Source of the DNA: Virgibacillus_F flavescens
Lineage (GTDB): Bacteria; Bacillota; Bacilli; Bacillales; Amphibacillaceae
Length of the DNA: 64,000 nucleotides
Direction: 5' to 3'
Assembly (NCBI RefSeq): GCF_050574275.1
Contig: NZ_CP192260.1
Coordinates: forward strand, 310,001 to 374,000
The translations under genes were made by a program, and so were the position numbers. A model generated the notes under the pieces. It did not search any database. It was given only the letters and a program-made list of their open reading frames with translations, and had not been told where the DNA came from. Shown in pieces: positions 1 through 11,215 of the stretch. Numbering within the stretch: the first letter of the stretch is position 1; the number at the start of each line of letters is the position of its first letter.

Positions 1-2658
<2,658 letters not shown>

Positions 2659-2717
2659 TAGTTTGGATAAGATTAATAAAATTAATCCCATCAGTTGTCT
2701 TAGCTTTCTTGCTTGTT

Positions 2718-2752
2718 CTTAACATACTTGGTTGTTTGTTCAGTTTTCAAGG
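2718..2752 (-). other. 16S leader arm of rRNA processing stem
   Basis: On the transcribed strand this leader segment (core AAAACTGAACAAACAACC) is the reverse complement of the spacer at 962-991. About 30 nt pair, with only a short mismatch at AAG/CAA. The two arms would bring the ends of pre-16S together, as in the RNase III processing stems known for rrn operons. Confidence 0.75.
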
Positions 2753-2758
2753 AGCAAA

Positions 2759-2832
<74 letters not shown>

Positions 2833-2857
2833 GCCATAATAAAAATTTAAGTAATAT

Positions 2858-2931
2858 TGGAGCGGGTAGGGAGAATCGAACTCCCATCATCAGCTTGGAA
2901 GGCTGAGGTTTTACCACTAAACTATACCCGC
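2858..2931 (-). tRNA. tRNA-Gly (UCC)
   Basis: A cloverleaf with acceptor stem GCGGGTA/TACCCGC and anticodon TCC. The 3' CCA is encoded in the DNA (complement tgg at 2858-2860). Confidence 0.95.
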
Positions 2932-2964
2932 ATTAAAGTTGTTAATAATTTTATAAAGTTTCCC

Positions 2965-3041
2965 TGGTCGGGAAGACAGGATTCGAACCTGCGACCCCAT
3001 GGACCCAAACCATGTGCTCTACCAAGCTGAGCTACTTCCCG
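2965..3041 (-). tRNA. tRNA-Pro (UGG)
   Basis: A 77-nt cloverleaf with acceptor stem CGGGAAG/CTTCCCG, anticodon TGG, discriminator A and encoded CCA. Confidence 0.95.
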
Positions 3042-3046
3042 ATATA

Positions 3047-3123
3047 TGGTGCGCCCGAGAGGAGTCGAACCTCTAACCGCTTGATTCGTAGTCAAGTACT
3101 CTATCCAATTGAGCTACGGGCGC
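3047..3123 (-). tRNA. tRNA-Arg (ACG)
   Basis: A 77-nt cloverleaf with acceptor stem GCGCCCG/CGGGCGC and anticodon ACG. Position A34 is presumably deaminated to inosine. CCA is encoded. Confidence 0.95.
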
Positions 3124-3194
3124 TTTTGAAGCGACATTTACTAATATACCATGTTTACAATGTGAATGCAATAGTTATTTTAAAAAATTTTTAA

Positions 3195-3278
<84 letters not shown>

Positions 3279-3332
3279 ATAATCTTTACAAAACAAAATG
3301 CTATGCAACACATAGCAACTTGATTGCAAATA

Positions 3333-3414
3333 TGCGGGTGAAGGGACTCGAACCCCCACGTCGTAAGACACTAGATCCTAAGTCTAGCGCGTCTGCCAAT
3401 TCCGCCACACCCGC
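3333..3414 (-). tRNA. tRNA-Leu (UAG)
   Basis: A class II tRNA with acceptor GCGGGTG/CACCCGC, anticodon TAG and a long variable arm. No encoded CCA. Confidence 0.94.
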
Positions 3415-3432
3415 AAGGGATACATTAAAAGA

Positions 3433-3505
3433 TGAGCCATGAAGGATTCGAACCTTCGACCCTCTGATTAAAAGTCAGATGCTCTACCAACTGAGCTAAT
3501 GGCTC
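3433..3505 (-). tRNA. tRNA-Lys (UUU)
   Basis: A 73-nt cloverleaf with acceptor GAGCCAT/ATGGCTC, anticodon TTT and discriminator A. No encoded CCA. Confidence 0.95.
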
Positions 3506-3538
3506 CTATAAGTAATCTTATATTATATAGAAGAAAAA

Positions 3539-3613
3539 TGGCTGGGCTACCAGGATTCGAACCTGGGAATGACAGGATCAAAACCTGCTGCCTTACCGCT
3601 TGGCTATAGCCCA
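3539..3613 (-). tRNA. tRNA-Gln (UUG)
   Basis: A cloverleaf with acceptor TGGGCTA/TAGCCCA, anticodon TTG, discriminator G and encoded CCA. Confidence 0.95.
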
Positions 3614-3625
3614 ATAAAAAATATA

Positions 3626-3702
3626 TGGCGGTCCGGACGGGACTCGAACCCGCGACCTCCTGCGTGACAGGCAGGCATTCTAACCAACTGAACTACCGGA
3701 CC
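3626..3702 (-). tRNA. tRNA-Asp (GUC)
   Basis: A cloverleaf with acceptor GGTCCGG/CCGGACC, anticodon GTC, discriminator G and encoded CCA. Confidence 0.95.
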
Positions 3703-3714
3703 AGTCCTAAAACA

Positions 3715-3838
3715 TTAGAAAAACTTGGCATTCGCCTTGTCTTTAATAGCGAATGTCGAAGTTTCACTTATACAGGCATTTGCTCAAAACTTTTATACTC
3801 TCATGAAGTATTAGGAAAACTCGGCTGTTAGCCAAATG
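3715..3838 (+). repeat. R1 dispersed repeat, copy a (inside the tRNA cluster)
   Basis: Begins TTAGAAAAACTTGGCATTCG and contains the R1 landmarks TTTAATAGCGAATG and CACTTATACAGGCATTTGC. A second partial start (TTAGGAAAACTCGGC) follows at about 3810. It lies in a 188-bp gap between tRNA-Glu and tRNA-Asp. Close relatives of this copy are at 12263 and 38212. Its two CATTCG/CGAATG arms pair to a hairpin. Confidence 0.85.
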
Positions 3839-3890
3839 ATAATGTTCAAAACTGTGTTTTTTAACATAATACTTCTTAAAGTGTAAATGA

Positions 3891-3962
3891 TGACCCGTAC
3901 GGGATTCGAACCCGTGATACCGCCGTGAAAGGGCGGTGTCTTAACCGCTTGACCAACGGGCC
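3891..3962 (-). tRNA. tRNA-Glu (UUC)
   Basis: A 72-nt cloverleaf with acceptor GGCCCGT/ACGGGTC, anticodon TTC and discriminator A. No encoded CCA. Confidence 0.95.
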
Positions 3963-3970
3963 ATTTAAAA

Positions 3971-4061
3971 TGGCGGAGAAGGAGGGATTTGAACCCTCGC
4001 GCCGCTCACACGACCTACACCCTTAGCAGGGGCGCCTCTTCAGCCACTTGAGTACTTCTCC
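3971..4061 (-). tRNA. tRNA-Ser (GCU)
   Basis: A class II tRNA of 91 nt with acceptor GGAGAAG/CTTCTCC, anticodon GCT, a long variable arm and encoded CCA. Confidence 0.95.
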
Positions 4062-4064
4062 GTA

Positions 4065-4139
4065 TGGCTCCACAGGTAGGAGTCGAACCTACGACCGATC
4101 GGTTAACAGCCGATTGCTCTACCTCTGAGCTACTGTGGA
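4065..4139 (-). tRNA. tRNA-Asn (GUU)
   Basis: A cloverleaf with acceptor TCCACAG/CTGTGGA, anticodon GTT, discriminator G and encoded CCA. It is the promoter-proximal tRNA of the cluster. The order Asn-Ser-Glu resembles the start of trnS in B. subtilis. Confidence 0.95.
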
Positions 4140-4219
4140 ATAATGTAATATAGTGAATCATAATGGTACAATCTTACTTAGTTTTGTTCGTCACACAAAC
4201 CGTTATTGCGACGAGAAAT

Positions 4220-4248
4220 ATACTACATTAAAATCTTTCTATTGTCAA
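4220..4248 (-). promoter_or_regulatory. Strong SigA-type promoter for the tRNA-rRNA operon
   Basis: On the minus strand TTGACA (complement at 4243-4248) is followed by a 17-bp spacer and TAGTAT (complement at 4220-4225). It lies about 80 bp upstream of tRNA-Asn, with no closer promoter visible. It would drive the tRNA cluster and, unless others exist, the rRNA genes. The sequence match is direct; use in vivo is inferred. Confidence 0.75.
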
Positions 4249-4388
4249 TTTCTTTATGTAATATTGCGACCCCGTTTTTTTACGGCTTATTAAATTTAAC
4301 ATGGAAGCAAACTTTCGTCAATGCATTTTGGTAGGTTTTTTACCTATAGCTATTATTTATTCAATTTAAAGGTGATGATAGACCCTAT

Positions 4389-4844
4389 CTATCCTTGAAG
4401 TTTCAGCTTTCCTCCGCACTTTCCACATCTGTACTTATTAATATTAACTCTACGTTGCCGTTTATAGACATGCGCACATTTTCCACAAATGTATGAATGC
4501 TTTTCCTTTCTTTTATAGGACGGAAGTGGATTACAATGTCTCGGAGATCCTGTTTCCTTAAGCAACTTTCTAAAATCAGTATCACCATGTTTATACCCTT
4601 TTCCTTCTATATGAAGATGATAATGACATAACTCATGTTTAATAATGCCAATAACCTCTTCTTCATCTGTTTCCAGAACGTATTTAGGGTTTAACTCAAT
4701 CACCCTCCTGGATGGAATATATCTCCCACCAGTTGTTCGCAGTCTATTATTAAACCGAACATCATCTTTAAACGGTTTATGAAAATACTGTTTAGAAAGC
4801 CTGTCGACTAGTGCATATAATTCCTGCTCGTTTAATAAGTTCAT
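4389..4844 (-). CDS. SprT-like metal-binding protein (YdcK family)
   Basis: A 151-residue SprT-family protein. It has the metal-binding HExxH motif (HELCH) at about residues 69-73 and a C-terminal zinc-ribbon-like region with two CxxC pairs (CGKC near 121 and CGKC near 142). Family members resemble the protease domain of Spartan, but the function of the short bacterial version is not established. I chose the ATG at 4844, which has an AAGGGATG Shine-Dalgarno 6-8 nt upstream; an upstream ATG at 4913 in frame has no good site. Its place between tex and the tRNA cluster matches B. subtilis ydcK. Confidence 0.88.
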   Translation of the reverse strand: MNLLNEQELYALVDRLSKQYFHKPFKDDVRFNNRLRTTGGRYIPSRRVIELNPKYVLETDEEEVIGIIKHELCHYHLHIEGKGYKHGDTDFRKLLKETGSPRHCNPLPSYKRKEKHSYICGKCAHVYKRQRRVNINKYRCGKCGGKLKLQG

Positions 4845-5074
4845 ATTATGCATCCCTTTTATACGTATTGATATTATTTTACCATACCGCGTAGCCTGTC
4901 TCATAGTTTCCAAAAGTCAAAATACTCATTTAGATTTTCCAATTGATAGACAAGCAAACTATTAGTATATACTTTTTATTTTAAATAAACTAGTGTTGAC
5001 AGTCATTATTCTACTATTTTTGACATGTTATTTAAAGTTATTTTAATTAAATATTGATTTTTAATAGATTTATA

Positions 5075-5089
5075 TTATAATTAATATAA
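5075..5089. promoter_or_regulatory. PerR-box-like operator over the katA -10 region
   Basis: The sequence TTATAATTAATATAA differs by one base from the PerR consensus TTATAATNATTATAA. It overlaps a TATAAT -10 hexamer at 5076-5081 and lies about 35 bp upstream of the catalase start. PerR is the peroxide-sensing Fur-family repressor that controls katA in Bacillus. The match is seen; PerR binding is inferred. Confidence 0.8.
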
Positions 5090-5122
5090 ATTGTTTTTAA
5101 TAAAGGAGAGGTGTTTCTACAA

Positions 5123-6580
5123 ATGAGTTATGAAAAAAACAAACTAACAACAGGGTCAGGTGCTCCAGTCGGAGACAATCAGAATTCCATCACAGCTGGT
5201 CATCGTGGACCAGTTTTAATTCAAGATGTACACCTTCTAGAAAAACTTGCACATTTTAACCGCGAACGTGTGCCAGAGCGTGTTGTTCACGCAAAGGGTG
5301 CTGGTGCTCATGGTTATTTTGAAGTTACAAATGATTTATCTAAGTATACAAAAGCAGATTTCTTAAGTGAAGTTGGAAAGCGGACTCCAATGTTCGCTCG
5401 TTTCTCAACTGTTGCTGGAGAGTTAGGTTCAGCAGATACGGTTCGAGATCCTCGTGGATTCGCACTTAAGTTCTATACAGAAGAAGGAAATTATGATTTA
5501 GTAGGAAACAATACACCAATATTCTTTATTCAGGACGCGATTAAGTTCCCTGATTTTATTCATACACAAAAACGCAATCCTAAAACTAACCTGAAGGATC
5601 CGAATATGACTTGGGACTTCTGGTCATTATCGCCAGAATCATTGCATCAGGTAACCTATTTGCATGGTGACCGCGGTATTCCTGCAACAATGCGCCACAT
5701 GAATGGGTATGGCAGCCATACATTTAAATGGGTAAACGACCAAGGCGAAGCAGTATGGGTGAAATATCACTTTATTGCAGAACAAGGCGTAAAAGCAATG
5801 GATGAAAAATTGGCAGGCGAAATTGCCGGTCAAAACCCTGACCATCATACAGAGGATTTATTTAATGCGATTGAAAAGGGAGACTTCCCTGCATGGAAGG
5901 TATATGTTCAAATCATGCCTTTCGAAGATGCAAAAACATATAAATGGGATCCATTTGATGTTACGAAGACTTGGTCTAAGAAAGATTATCCACGTATTGA
6001 GCTAGGACGCATGGTACTAAATCGTAATCCGGAAAATTATTTTGCAGAAGTTGAACAGGCAGCGTTCTCACCTGGAAACTTTGTACCAGGTATTGAAGCT
6101 TCTCCTGACAAAATGCTGCAAGGTCGTTTGTTTGGTTATTCAGATGCACATCGTTACCGTATTGGTGCCAACCATCAGGAATTGCCAATTAACCGTCCAC
6201 TTAATGGAACAAAAAATTATCAGCGTGACGGCCAAATGAGATACGACAACGGCGGCGGATCGGTAAACTACGAACCAAATAGCTTTGATGGCCCGAAAGA
6301 AGATGCACCATCAAAAATTAACCCGTTTGAAGTACACGGTGAAGCTGACAGTGTTGTATATGAAAACGACGATCACTTCACACAGGCTGGTAATCTTTAC
6401 AGATTAATGAGCTCTGAGGAAAAAGATCGTCTAATTGAAGCTGTTGTTAATCACATGGAACCTGTTAAATATGATGAAATTAAACTTCGTCAGATCGAAC
6501 ACTTCTATAAAGCTGATCCTGATTACGGTTCACGTGTAGCCGCTGGATTAGGATTATCTGTACCAGAAAGCGTGAAATAA
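5123..6580 (+). CDS. katA: Monofunctional haem catalase
   Basis: Small-subunit haem catalase, 485 residues, cytoplasmic, disproportionating hydrogen peroxide to water and oxygen. The distal haem histidine is His56 in RVVHAKGAGAHG. The catalytic Asn sits in VGNNTPIFFIQD, and the proximal haem tyrosine lies in RLFGYSDAHRYR near residue 340. I chose the ATG at 5123, 12 nt after the strong AAAGGAGAG site; an in-frame GTG at 5111 overlaps that site. It is monocistronic with a PerR-like operator upstream and a strong terminator downstream. Catalase at this place, between sprT and tex, is not part of the B. subtilis arrangement and suggests a local insertion. Confidence 0.97.
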   Translation: MSYEKNKLTTGSGAPVGDNQNSITAGHRGPVLIQDVHLLEKLAHFNRERVPERVVHAKGAGAHGYFEVTNDLSKYTKADFLSEVGKRTPMFARFSTVAGELGSADTVRDPRGFALKFYTEEGNYDLVGNNTPIFFIQDAIKFPDFIHTQKRNPKTNLKDPNMTWDFWSLSPESLHQVTYLHGDRGIPATMRHMNGYGSHTFKWVNDQGEAVWVKYHFIAEQGVKAMDEKLAGEIAGQNPDHHTEDLFNAIEKGDFPAWKVYVQIMPFEDAKTYKWDPFDVTKTWSKKDYPRIELGRMVLNRNPENYFAEVEQAAFSPGNFVPGIEASPDKMLQGRLFGYSDAHRYRIGANHQELPINRPLNGTKNYQRDGQMRYDNGGGSVNYEPNSFDGPKEDAPSKINPFEVHGEADSVVYENDDHFTQAGNLYRLMSSEEKDRLIEAVVNHMEPVKYDEIKLRQIEHFYKADPDYGSRVAAGLGLSVPESVK

Positions 6581-6587
6581 CAATTTT

Positions 6588-6631
6588 AAAAGGAAGGAAC
6601 GCTGAATTAACACGCGTTCCTTCCTTTTTTT
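6588..6631 (+). terminator. Terminator between katA and tex (convergent)
   Basis: AAGGAAGGAACGC pairs perfectly with GCGTTCCTTCCTT around a 12-nt loop and is followed by a T run. It ends katA and, being symmetrical, may also serve tex, whose stop codon abuts it. Confidence 0.9.
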
Positions 6632-8801
6632 ATTTTTTATTTTCGACCATAGATAAAGCTATTCTTCCTTTATTGGCGTCATAGTTCTCCACCCACACTG
6701 TTACAACATCACCGACCGATGCAATATCCATTGGATGCTTCACAAACTTATCCGCCATTTTCGAAATATGAACTAAGCCGTCCTGCTTTACTCCAATATC
6801 AACAAAGACACCAAAGTCGACTACATTTCGTACGGTCCCTTGCATTTCCATCCCTGGCTGCAGGTCTTCCATCGTTAATACGTTTTGTTTTAATAATGGT
6901 CTAGGCAAATCATCACGAGGGTCTCGCTCTGGACGAATCAATGATTGCATAATGTCTGTAAGTGTTAATACTCCGATGTCCAGCTTGTCTGCTACTTCTT
7001 GTTTGTTTACTTCCTTCAATTTTTCCTGCAGCTCTTTTGATCCTATATCCGTCACTTTACACCCAAGCATCTCTAACAATTTCTTCGTATGCGGATAACT
7101 TTCTGGATGTATAGGCGTTCTGTCTAATGGATGTTCTCCTTCAAAAATTCGCAGGAACCCAATACTTTGTTCATAGGTTTTTGCACCTAATCGAGGAATT
7201 TTCTTTAACTGTTTACGATTTGAGAACTTACCTTCCTCATTACGTTTTGCGACAATATTAGTCGCAACTGTTTTACTTAGACCAGATACATGCTGCAGCA
7301 AACTGGATGATGCAGTGTTTACATTTACACCCACCTGGTTTACTGCCGTCTCCACTACGAAGCTCAACGACTCATTTAACTCTTTCTGACTTACATCATG
7401 CTGATATTGTCCTACCCCTATTGACTTAGGGTCTATTTTAACCAGCTCAGCAAGAGGATCCTGTACTCTTCTTGCTATCGAAGCTGCACTTCTTTCTTCA
7501 ACCTGCAAATCAGGAAACTCTTCCCTCGCTAACGCTGAAGCAGAGTAAACACTTGCGCCTGCCTCATTAACAATAATGTATGGAACATCTAAATTGTTAT
7601 TTTGAATGACATCAGCAATAAATTGTTCCGTTTCTCGGGATGCCGTTCCATTACCAATTGCAATTAATTCCACACCATACTTCTTTATATATTCCAATAC
7701 TTTCTTCTCGGATCCCGCAAAGTCATTTCTAGGTGCTGTCGGATAAATAACATTAACCGTGTGCACCTTTCCAGTTTCATCCACTACCGCAAGTTTACAG
7801 CCTGTACGGAATGCCGGATCGACACCAAGTACGGTCTTTCCTTTTAATGGTGGCTGTAACAATAAGTTTTTCAGGTTTTCGGAAAAAATTTTGATCGCCT
7901 GGAGTTCCGCTTTTTCCGTTAGTACATTACGTATCTCTCTTGAGATTGATGGTTGAATCAATCGCTTATAGCTATCCTCGATTGCGCTTTGTAAAAACGT
8001 CATAACATCGTTTTGAGTAGACGGTTTGATTACTTTTTTCCGCAGGTAATCAATAATCCGGTCTAATGGCGGCTCAATTGAAACCTTCAGCACTTCATCT
8101 TTTTCTCCACGGTTTAATGCAAGTGTACGATGTGCTGCCAATGTGCGGACCGCTTCATTATAATCATAGTACATCTCATACACACTTTTTTCATCCTTAG
8201 AACGATCTTTCACTTCTGATTCTACAAGACCCTTCTTAAACGTTTCATCTCTAATAAAATCACGAAAATCAGGATCATCTGAAATCCACTCGGCAATTAT
8301 ATCGTTGGCACCGGCGAGCACATCTTCCATTGTATGTATTTCATGTTCTTCAGAAAAATACTTTTTCGCTTCACCTTCAAGATCCATATTTTCCTGCTGC
8401 CAGATTGCCTTAGCGATTGGTTCTAATCCTTTTTCTTTTGCTATCGTAGCTTTGGTACGTCTTTTTTGTTTATATGGCCGATACAAATCTTCTACACGCT
8501 GCAGCTGTGTAGCGGTAGAAATATCCTTTTCAAGCTCATCTGTTAATTTACCCTGCTCATCAATCAAACGAATAACTTCTTCTTTACGGTTAGCTAAGTT
8601 AACAGCATAATTCCATTTATCCTGGACAGACTTTATTTGTACTTCATCGAGCCCACCAGTTATTTCCTTACGATAACGCGCAATAAATGGAACTGTATTG
8701 CCTTCTTCCATTAATGCGATAACAGTATTTACTATGTTCGGTTTAACTGTTGTTTCTTTTGCTACCCATTTGATAATATCCTGATCAACTTCTACTGACA
8801 T
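6630..8801 (-). CDS. Tex family RNA-binding transcription accessory protein
   Basis: A 723-residue Tex protein (B. subtilis YdcI family). The domain order is an N-terminal helical Tex region, a YqgF/RuvX-like RNase H fold near residues 320-450 (GVDPAFRTGCKLAVVD, AIGNGTASRETE), helix-hairpin-helix repeats near 490-560 and a C-terminal S1 RNA-binding domain near 640-710 (GMEMQGTVRNVVDFGVFVD). Homologues bind RNA and affect transcription and virulence gene expression; the exact role is unclear. The start is set at the second of two tandem ATGs, 7 nt after AGGAGG. It follows rsbX, but an R1 repeat and a terminator lie between, so it probably has its own promoter. Confidence 0.95.
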   Translation of the reverse strand: MSVEVDQDIIKWVAKETTVKPNIVNTVIALMEEGNTVPFIARYRKEITGGLDEVQIKSVQDKWNYAVNLANRKEEVIRLIDEQGKLTDELEKDISTATQLQRVEDLYRPYKQKRRTKATIAKEKGLEPIAKAIWQQENMDLEGEAKKYFSEEHEIHTMEDVLAGANDIIAEWISDDPDFRDFIRDETFKKGLVESEVKDRSKDEKSVYEMYYDYNEAVRTLAAHRTLALNRGEKDEVLKVSIEPPLDRIIDYLRKKVIKPSTQNDVMTFLQSAIEDSYKRLIQPSISREIRNVLTEKAELQAIKIFSENLKNLLLQPPLKGKTVLGVDPAFRTGCKLAVVDETGKVHTVNVIYPTAPRNDFAGSEKKVLEYIKKYGVELIAIGNGTASRETEQFIADVIQNNNLDVPYIIVNEAGASVYSASALAREEFPDLQVEERSAASIARRVQDPLAELVKIDPKSIGVGQYQHDVSQKELNESLSFVVETAVNQVGVNVNTASSSLLQHVSGLSKTVATNIVAKRNEEGKFSNRKQLKKIPRLGAKTYEQSIGFLRIFEGEHPLDRTPIHPESYPHTKKLLEMLGCKVTDIGSKELQEKLKEVNKQEVADKLDIGVLTLTDIMQSLIRPERDPRDDLPRPLLKQNVLTMEDLQPGMEMQGTVRNVVDFGVFVDIGVKQDGLVHISKMADKFVKHPMDIASVGDVVTVWVENYDANKGRIALSMVENKK

Positions 8802-8834
8802 CATTCTACCTCCTATTATTACCATACAATCTTA

Positions 8835-8922
8835 TTAGAAAACTTGGCTTGCCGCTGCCTTAATAACAAAAGTCTTAGTTGCACTTATGCAGGAAGAAAG
8901 GATTTATACTTTCTTATCTGCC
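8835..8922 (+). repeat. R1 dispersed repeat, copy b
   Basis: Begins TTAGAAAACTTGGC and contains TTAGTTGCACTTATGCAGG and AAGAAAGGATTTATACTTTC, shared with the copies at 15029 and 33896. It lies between the rsbX terminator and tex and is oriented opposite to both genes. Confidence 0.85.
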
Positions 8923-8942
8923 CAAAAAAACTTCATTACGTG

Positions 8943-8970
8943 CAAAAAGATCAGTACATGAATACTGATC
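8943..8970 (-). terminator. Terminator of the sigB operon after rsbX
   Basis: On the minus strand GATCAGTA/TACTGATC forms an 8-bp stem with a 6-nt loop followed by TTTTTGC, starting immediately at the rsbX stop codon. Confidence 0.85.
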
Positions 8971-9567
8971 TCACTGCTGTCCTGTGTAGCGCATACCAAT
9001 TAATGTAATATCATCATCCATTTGACCATCTTTGTATTTATACGTTGCGATAATATCTTTTACGTCTTTGTTTTTGAAGTATCCTTGGGAAAGTTCCGTG
9101 TCGGAAACCCCATCAGAGAACATAATAAAATTCATATTTGGTACCAATGGACCATTTTCAATTTTAAACTTTCGCGGAAATCCAGCAAGGTATCCGTTAT
9201 TGGGAATGTTTCTTTTTTTACTTCCATCTTCCAATACTGTAATTACACCAATATTTCCGATAGAGGAATAGGAGTATTCTTGCTTTTTGAAGTTTAATTT
9301 TAAAATACCAAGAACAACACCGCGTTTATTTGTAAGGTTTTTGTTACACGTTTTAATGATTTGTTCCACAGAAGCATGGATATTATCACCTATGATGTCC
9401 ACCACAACCTGCGAGGATTCACTTGCAAATTCACCACTTCCAAGACCATCTGCTAACGCACAAATAAACTCATCTTCCGTCTCCGTATAAAAATAGCTGT
9501 CTCCACAATAATAATTTCCTTTTTTGGACTTCTGAAATACCTCTACTTCAACTCTGTTTTCACTCAT
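8971..9567 (-). CDS. rsbX: RsbX, PP2C-type serine phosphatase
   Basis: 198 residues of the PP2C/SpoIIE phosphatase fold, with the metal-binding ADGLGSGEFA motif near residue 38 and FSDGVSDTE near 150. In B. subtilis RsbX dephosphorylates RsbS and RsbR, resetting the stressosome after a stress signal. It is the last gene of the SigB operon, 2 bp after the sigB stop, and is followed by a terminator. This position and length match the B. subtilis protein. Confidence 0.94.
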   Translation of the reverse strand: MSENRVEVEVFQKSKKGNYYCGDSYFYTETEDEFICALADGLGSGEFASESSQVVVDIIGDNIHASVEQIIKTCNKNLTNKRGVVLGILKLNFKKQEYSYSSIGNIGVITVLEDGSKKRNIPNNGYLAGFPRKFKIENGPLVPNMNFIMFSDGVSDTELSQGYFKNKDVKDIIATYKYKDGQMDDDITLIGMRYTGQQ

Positions 9568-9569
9568 TA

Positions 9570-10364
9570 TTACTCAAAAACCTCCGAGCTTTCTGATTGA
9601 ATCGCTTCACGTAGTTTAAGTAGTGCTCTTCGTTGCAATCGAGAAACATGCATTTGAGAAATACCTAATTGTTCCCCGGTTTCTTTCTGACTTAAATTGT
9701 CGAAGTACGTACAGCGCAATATTTCCTGTTCACGCTCTGTCAGAATCGGTAATATTTTTTCAAGCAGCATTTTCTGATCAATATTCTCATAACCGCTTTC
9801 ATTGTTTCCAATTAAATCCAGTATTGCTACAGTACTGCCATCAGAATCGGCTTCTACTTTACGATCAACAGATAATGCCTTGTAGCTTTTACCCATCTCC
9901 ATTGTTTCTAAAATATCTTCTTCCGAAACTTCAAGATACTCCGCAATTTCTTTAACCGACGGTGATTTTTGATCAGATATAGTTAATTCATCTACTGCTT
10001 TTTTTATTTTTGGTCCAAGTTCTTTTATACGACGCGGAACATGAACACTCCAAGTTTTATCTCGAATGAATCGTTTAATTTCACCAATAATTGTTGGGAT
10101 CGCAAACGATTCGAATGATTTACCAAAACTAGCATCAAACCTTCTGATAGCTGCTAATAACCCGATCATTCCAACCTGAACTAAATCTTCATGAATACTA
10201 CTGTTTTTGGAATACTTTCTCGCTATAGATTCTACAAGATCTTTGTATGTCAGAACAATTTTTTCTTTAATTACATTATCATCAGGGTTTTCTTTTAGAT
10301 GCTCAATCCACTGGTAAACCTCGTCTCTTCCATCCCTATTTTGTGGATGAGATCTGGTTGCCAT
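9570..10364 (-). CDS. sigB: RNA polymerase sigma factor SigB
   Basis: A 264-residue general stress sigma factor. Region 2 contains DLVQVGMIGLLAAIRRFD and the -10 recognition helix RFIRDKTWSVHVPRR, both typical of the SigB/SigF/SigG group. Region 4 ends with QKETGEQLGISQMHVSRLQ. The ATG at 10364 follows AGAGGTGG and overlaps the end of rsbW by 29 bp, indicating translational coupling to its anti-sigma factor. A SigB-type promoter upstream of rsbV (11216-11241) predicts autoregulation. Confidence 0.98.
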   Translation of the reverse strand: MATRSHPQNRDGRDEVYQWIEHLKENPDDNVIKEKIVLTYKDLVESIARKYSKNSSIHEDLVQVGMIGLLAAIRRFDASFGKSFESFAIPTIIGEIKRFIRDKTWSVHVPRRIKELGPKIKKAVDELTISDQKSPSVKEIAEYLEVSEEDILETMEMGKSYKALSVDRKVEADSDGSTVAILDLIGNNESGYENIDQKMLLEKILPILTEREQEILRCTYFDNLSQKETGEQLGISQMHVSRLQRRALLKLREAIQSESSEVFE

Positions 10365-10809
10365 CGTAGTCCACCTCTGCTCCCTGAAGATACTTTGTCA
10401 TTAGAACAATGACACCATGATTATTATTTATTTCTACTTTGTCCATTAAGGCATTAATTAAAAAGAGTCCGAAACCTCCCTCACGTAAGGTCTCCACAGA
10501 TTCAGTGTGTTTATAAGGACCAATTCCACCCTTAATTTCTTGCAGGTCGAAACTGCCTCCATGATCTGCCACCATTACTTCCAGACGGTCATCGTATACA
10601 CCAAAACCGATTGTGACATCCCCGTCACCGTCTTCGTATGCGTGATTAACAGCATTTGTAAGCGCTTCTGAAATAGATACTTTTAAATCCTCAATCTCTT
10701 CATAAGTAAATCCCATTCTATTGGCAATACCTGAGATACTTAAACGGACAACGCCGACATATTCAGCTTTAGCAGGAACCTTCATTTCAATAAAGTCGAA
10801 TCTTTCCAT
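10336..10809 (-). CDS. rsbW: RsbW, anti-SigB serine kinase
   Basis: A 157-residue GHKL-type kinase. The N-box lies near residue 45 (ISEALTNAVNHAY), with ATP-lid motifs VADHGGSFD near 83 and EGGFGLFLINALMD near 110. RsbW binds SigB to keep it inactive and phosphorylates RsbV. Its start overlaps the rsbV stop by one base and its 3' end overlaps sigB, the compact arrangement seen in B. subtilis. Confidence 0.97.
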   Translation of the reverse strand: MERFDFIEMKVPAKAEYVGVVRLSISGIANRMGFTYEEIEDLKVSISEALTNAVNHAYEDGDGDVTIGFGVYDDRLEVMVADHGGSFDLQEIKGGIGPYKHTESVETLREGGFGLFLINALMDKVEINNNHGVIVLMTKYLQGAEVDYDGNQISSTK

Positions 10810-11141
10810 TATTCTTTTCCACCTCGAATTTCTTCACTAATATCCATAATTTCATTCAAACCAGTTATTTTAAACAATCGCAGTACTCGTTCCTGTAAAT
10901 TTATTAAAGTTAGATGGCTGTTATGTTCATTAGTTGATTTTAACGCACTAATAAACACACCAAGTCCAGTACTATCCATATACCCAACTTCTTCTAAGTT
11001 CACTTCAACTGTAGTATCTTTTTTTAGTGTTAACGGAAGTAAATTTTCCTTTAACTTTGGAGCTGTATATGCATCAATTTCTCCTGAAAGAATAACTTTA
11101 GACTTCATATCTTCTTCGATAACATCAATTACTAAGTTCAT
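10809..11141 (-). CDS. rsbV: RsbV, anti-anti-sigma factor
   Basis: A 110-residue STAS protein with the phosphorylatable serine in YMDSTGLGVF near residue 57. Unphosphorylated RsbV binds RsbW and frees SigB. An AGGGGGA site precedes the ATG. It is the first gene downstream of the predicted SigB promoter, so it begins the autoregulated rsbV-rsbW-sigB-rsbX unit. Confidence 0.97.
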   Translation of the reverse strand: MNLVIDVIEEDMKSKVILSGEIDAYTAPKLKENLLPLTLKKDTTVEVNLEEVGYMDSTGLGVFISALKSTNEHNSHLTLINLQERVLRLFKITGLNEIMDISEEIRGGKE

Positions 11142-11215
11142 TCCAAATCCCCCTGTATTTAAAGCTAAAATCTAAAAAACCTGACACTTATTCACGTAAT
11201 TCAATATTGGTTCCT

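Noticed and set aside
4149..4388. Possible terminator of sprT with CCGTAAAAAAACGG
   Set aside because: The stem is too short and its U tract lies in the loop; no convincing terminator could be assigned.
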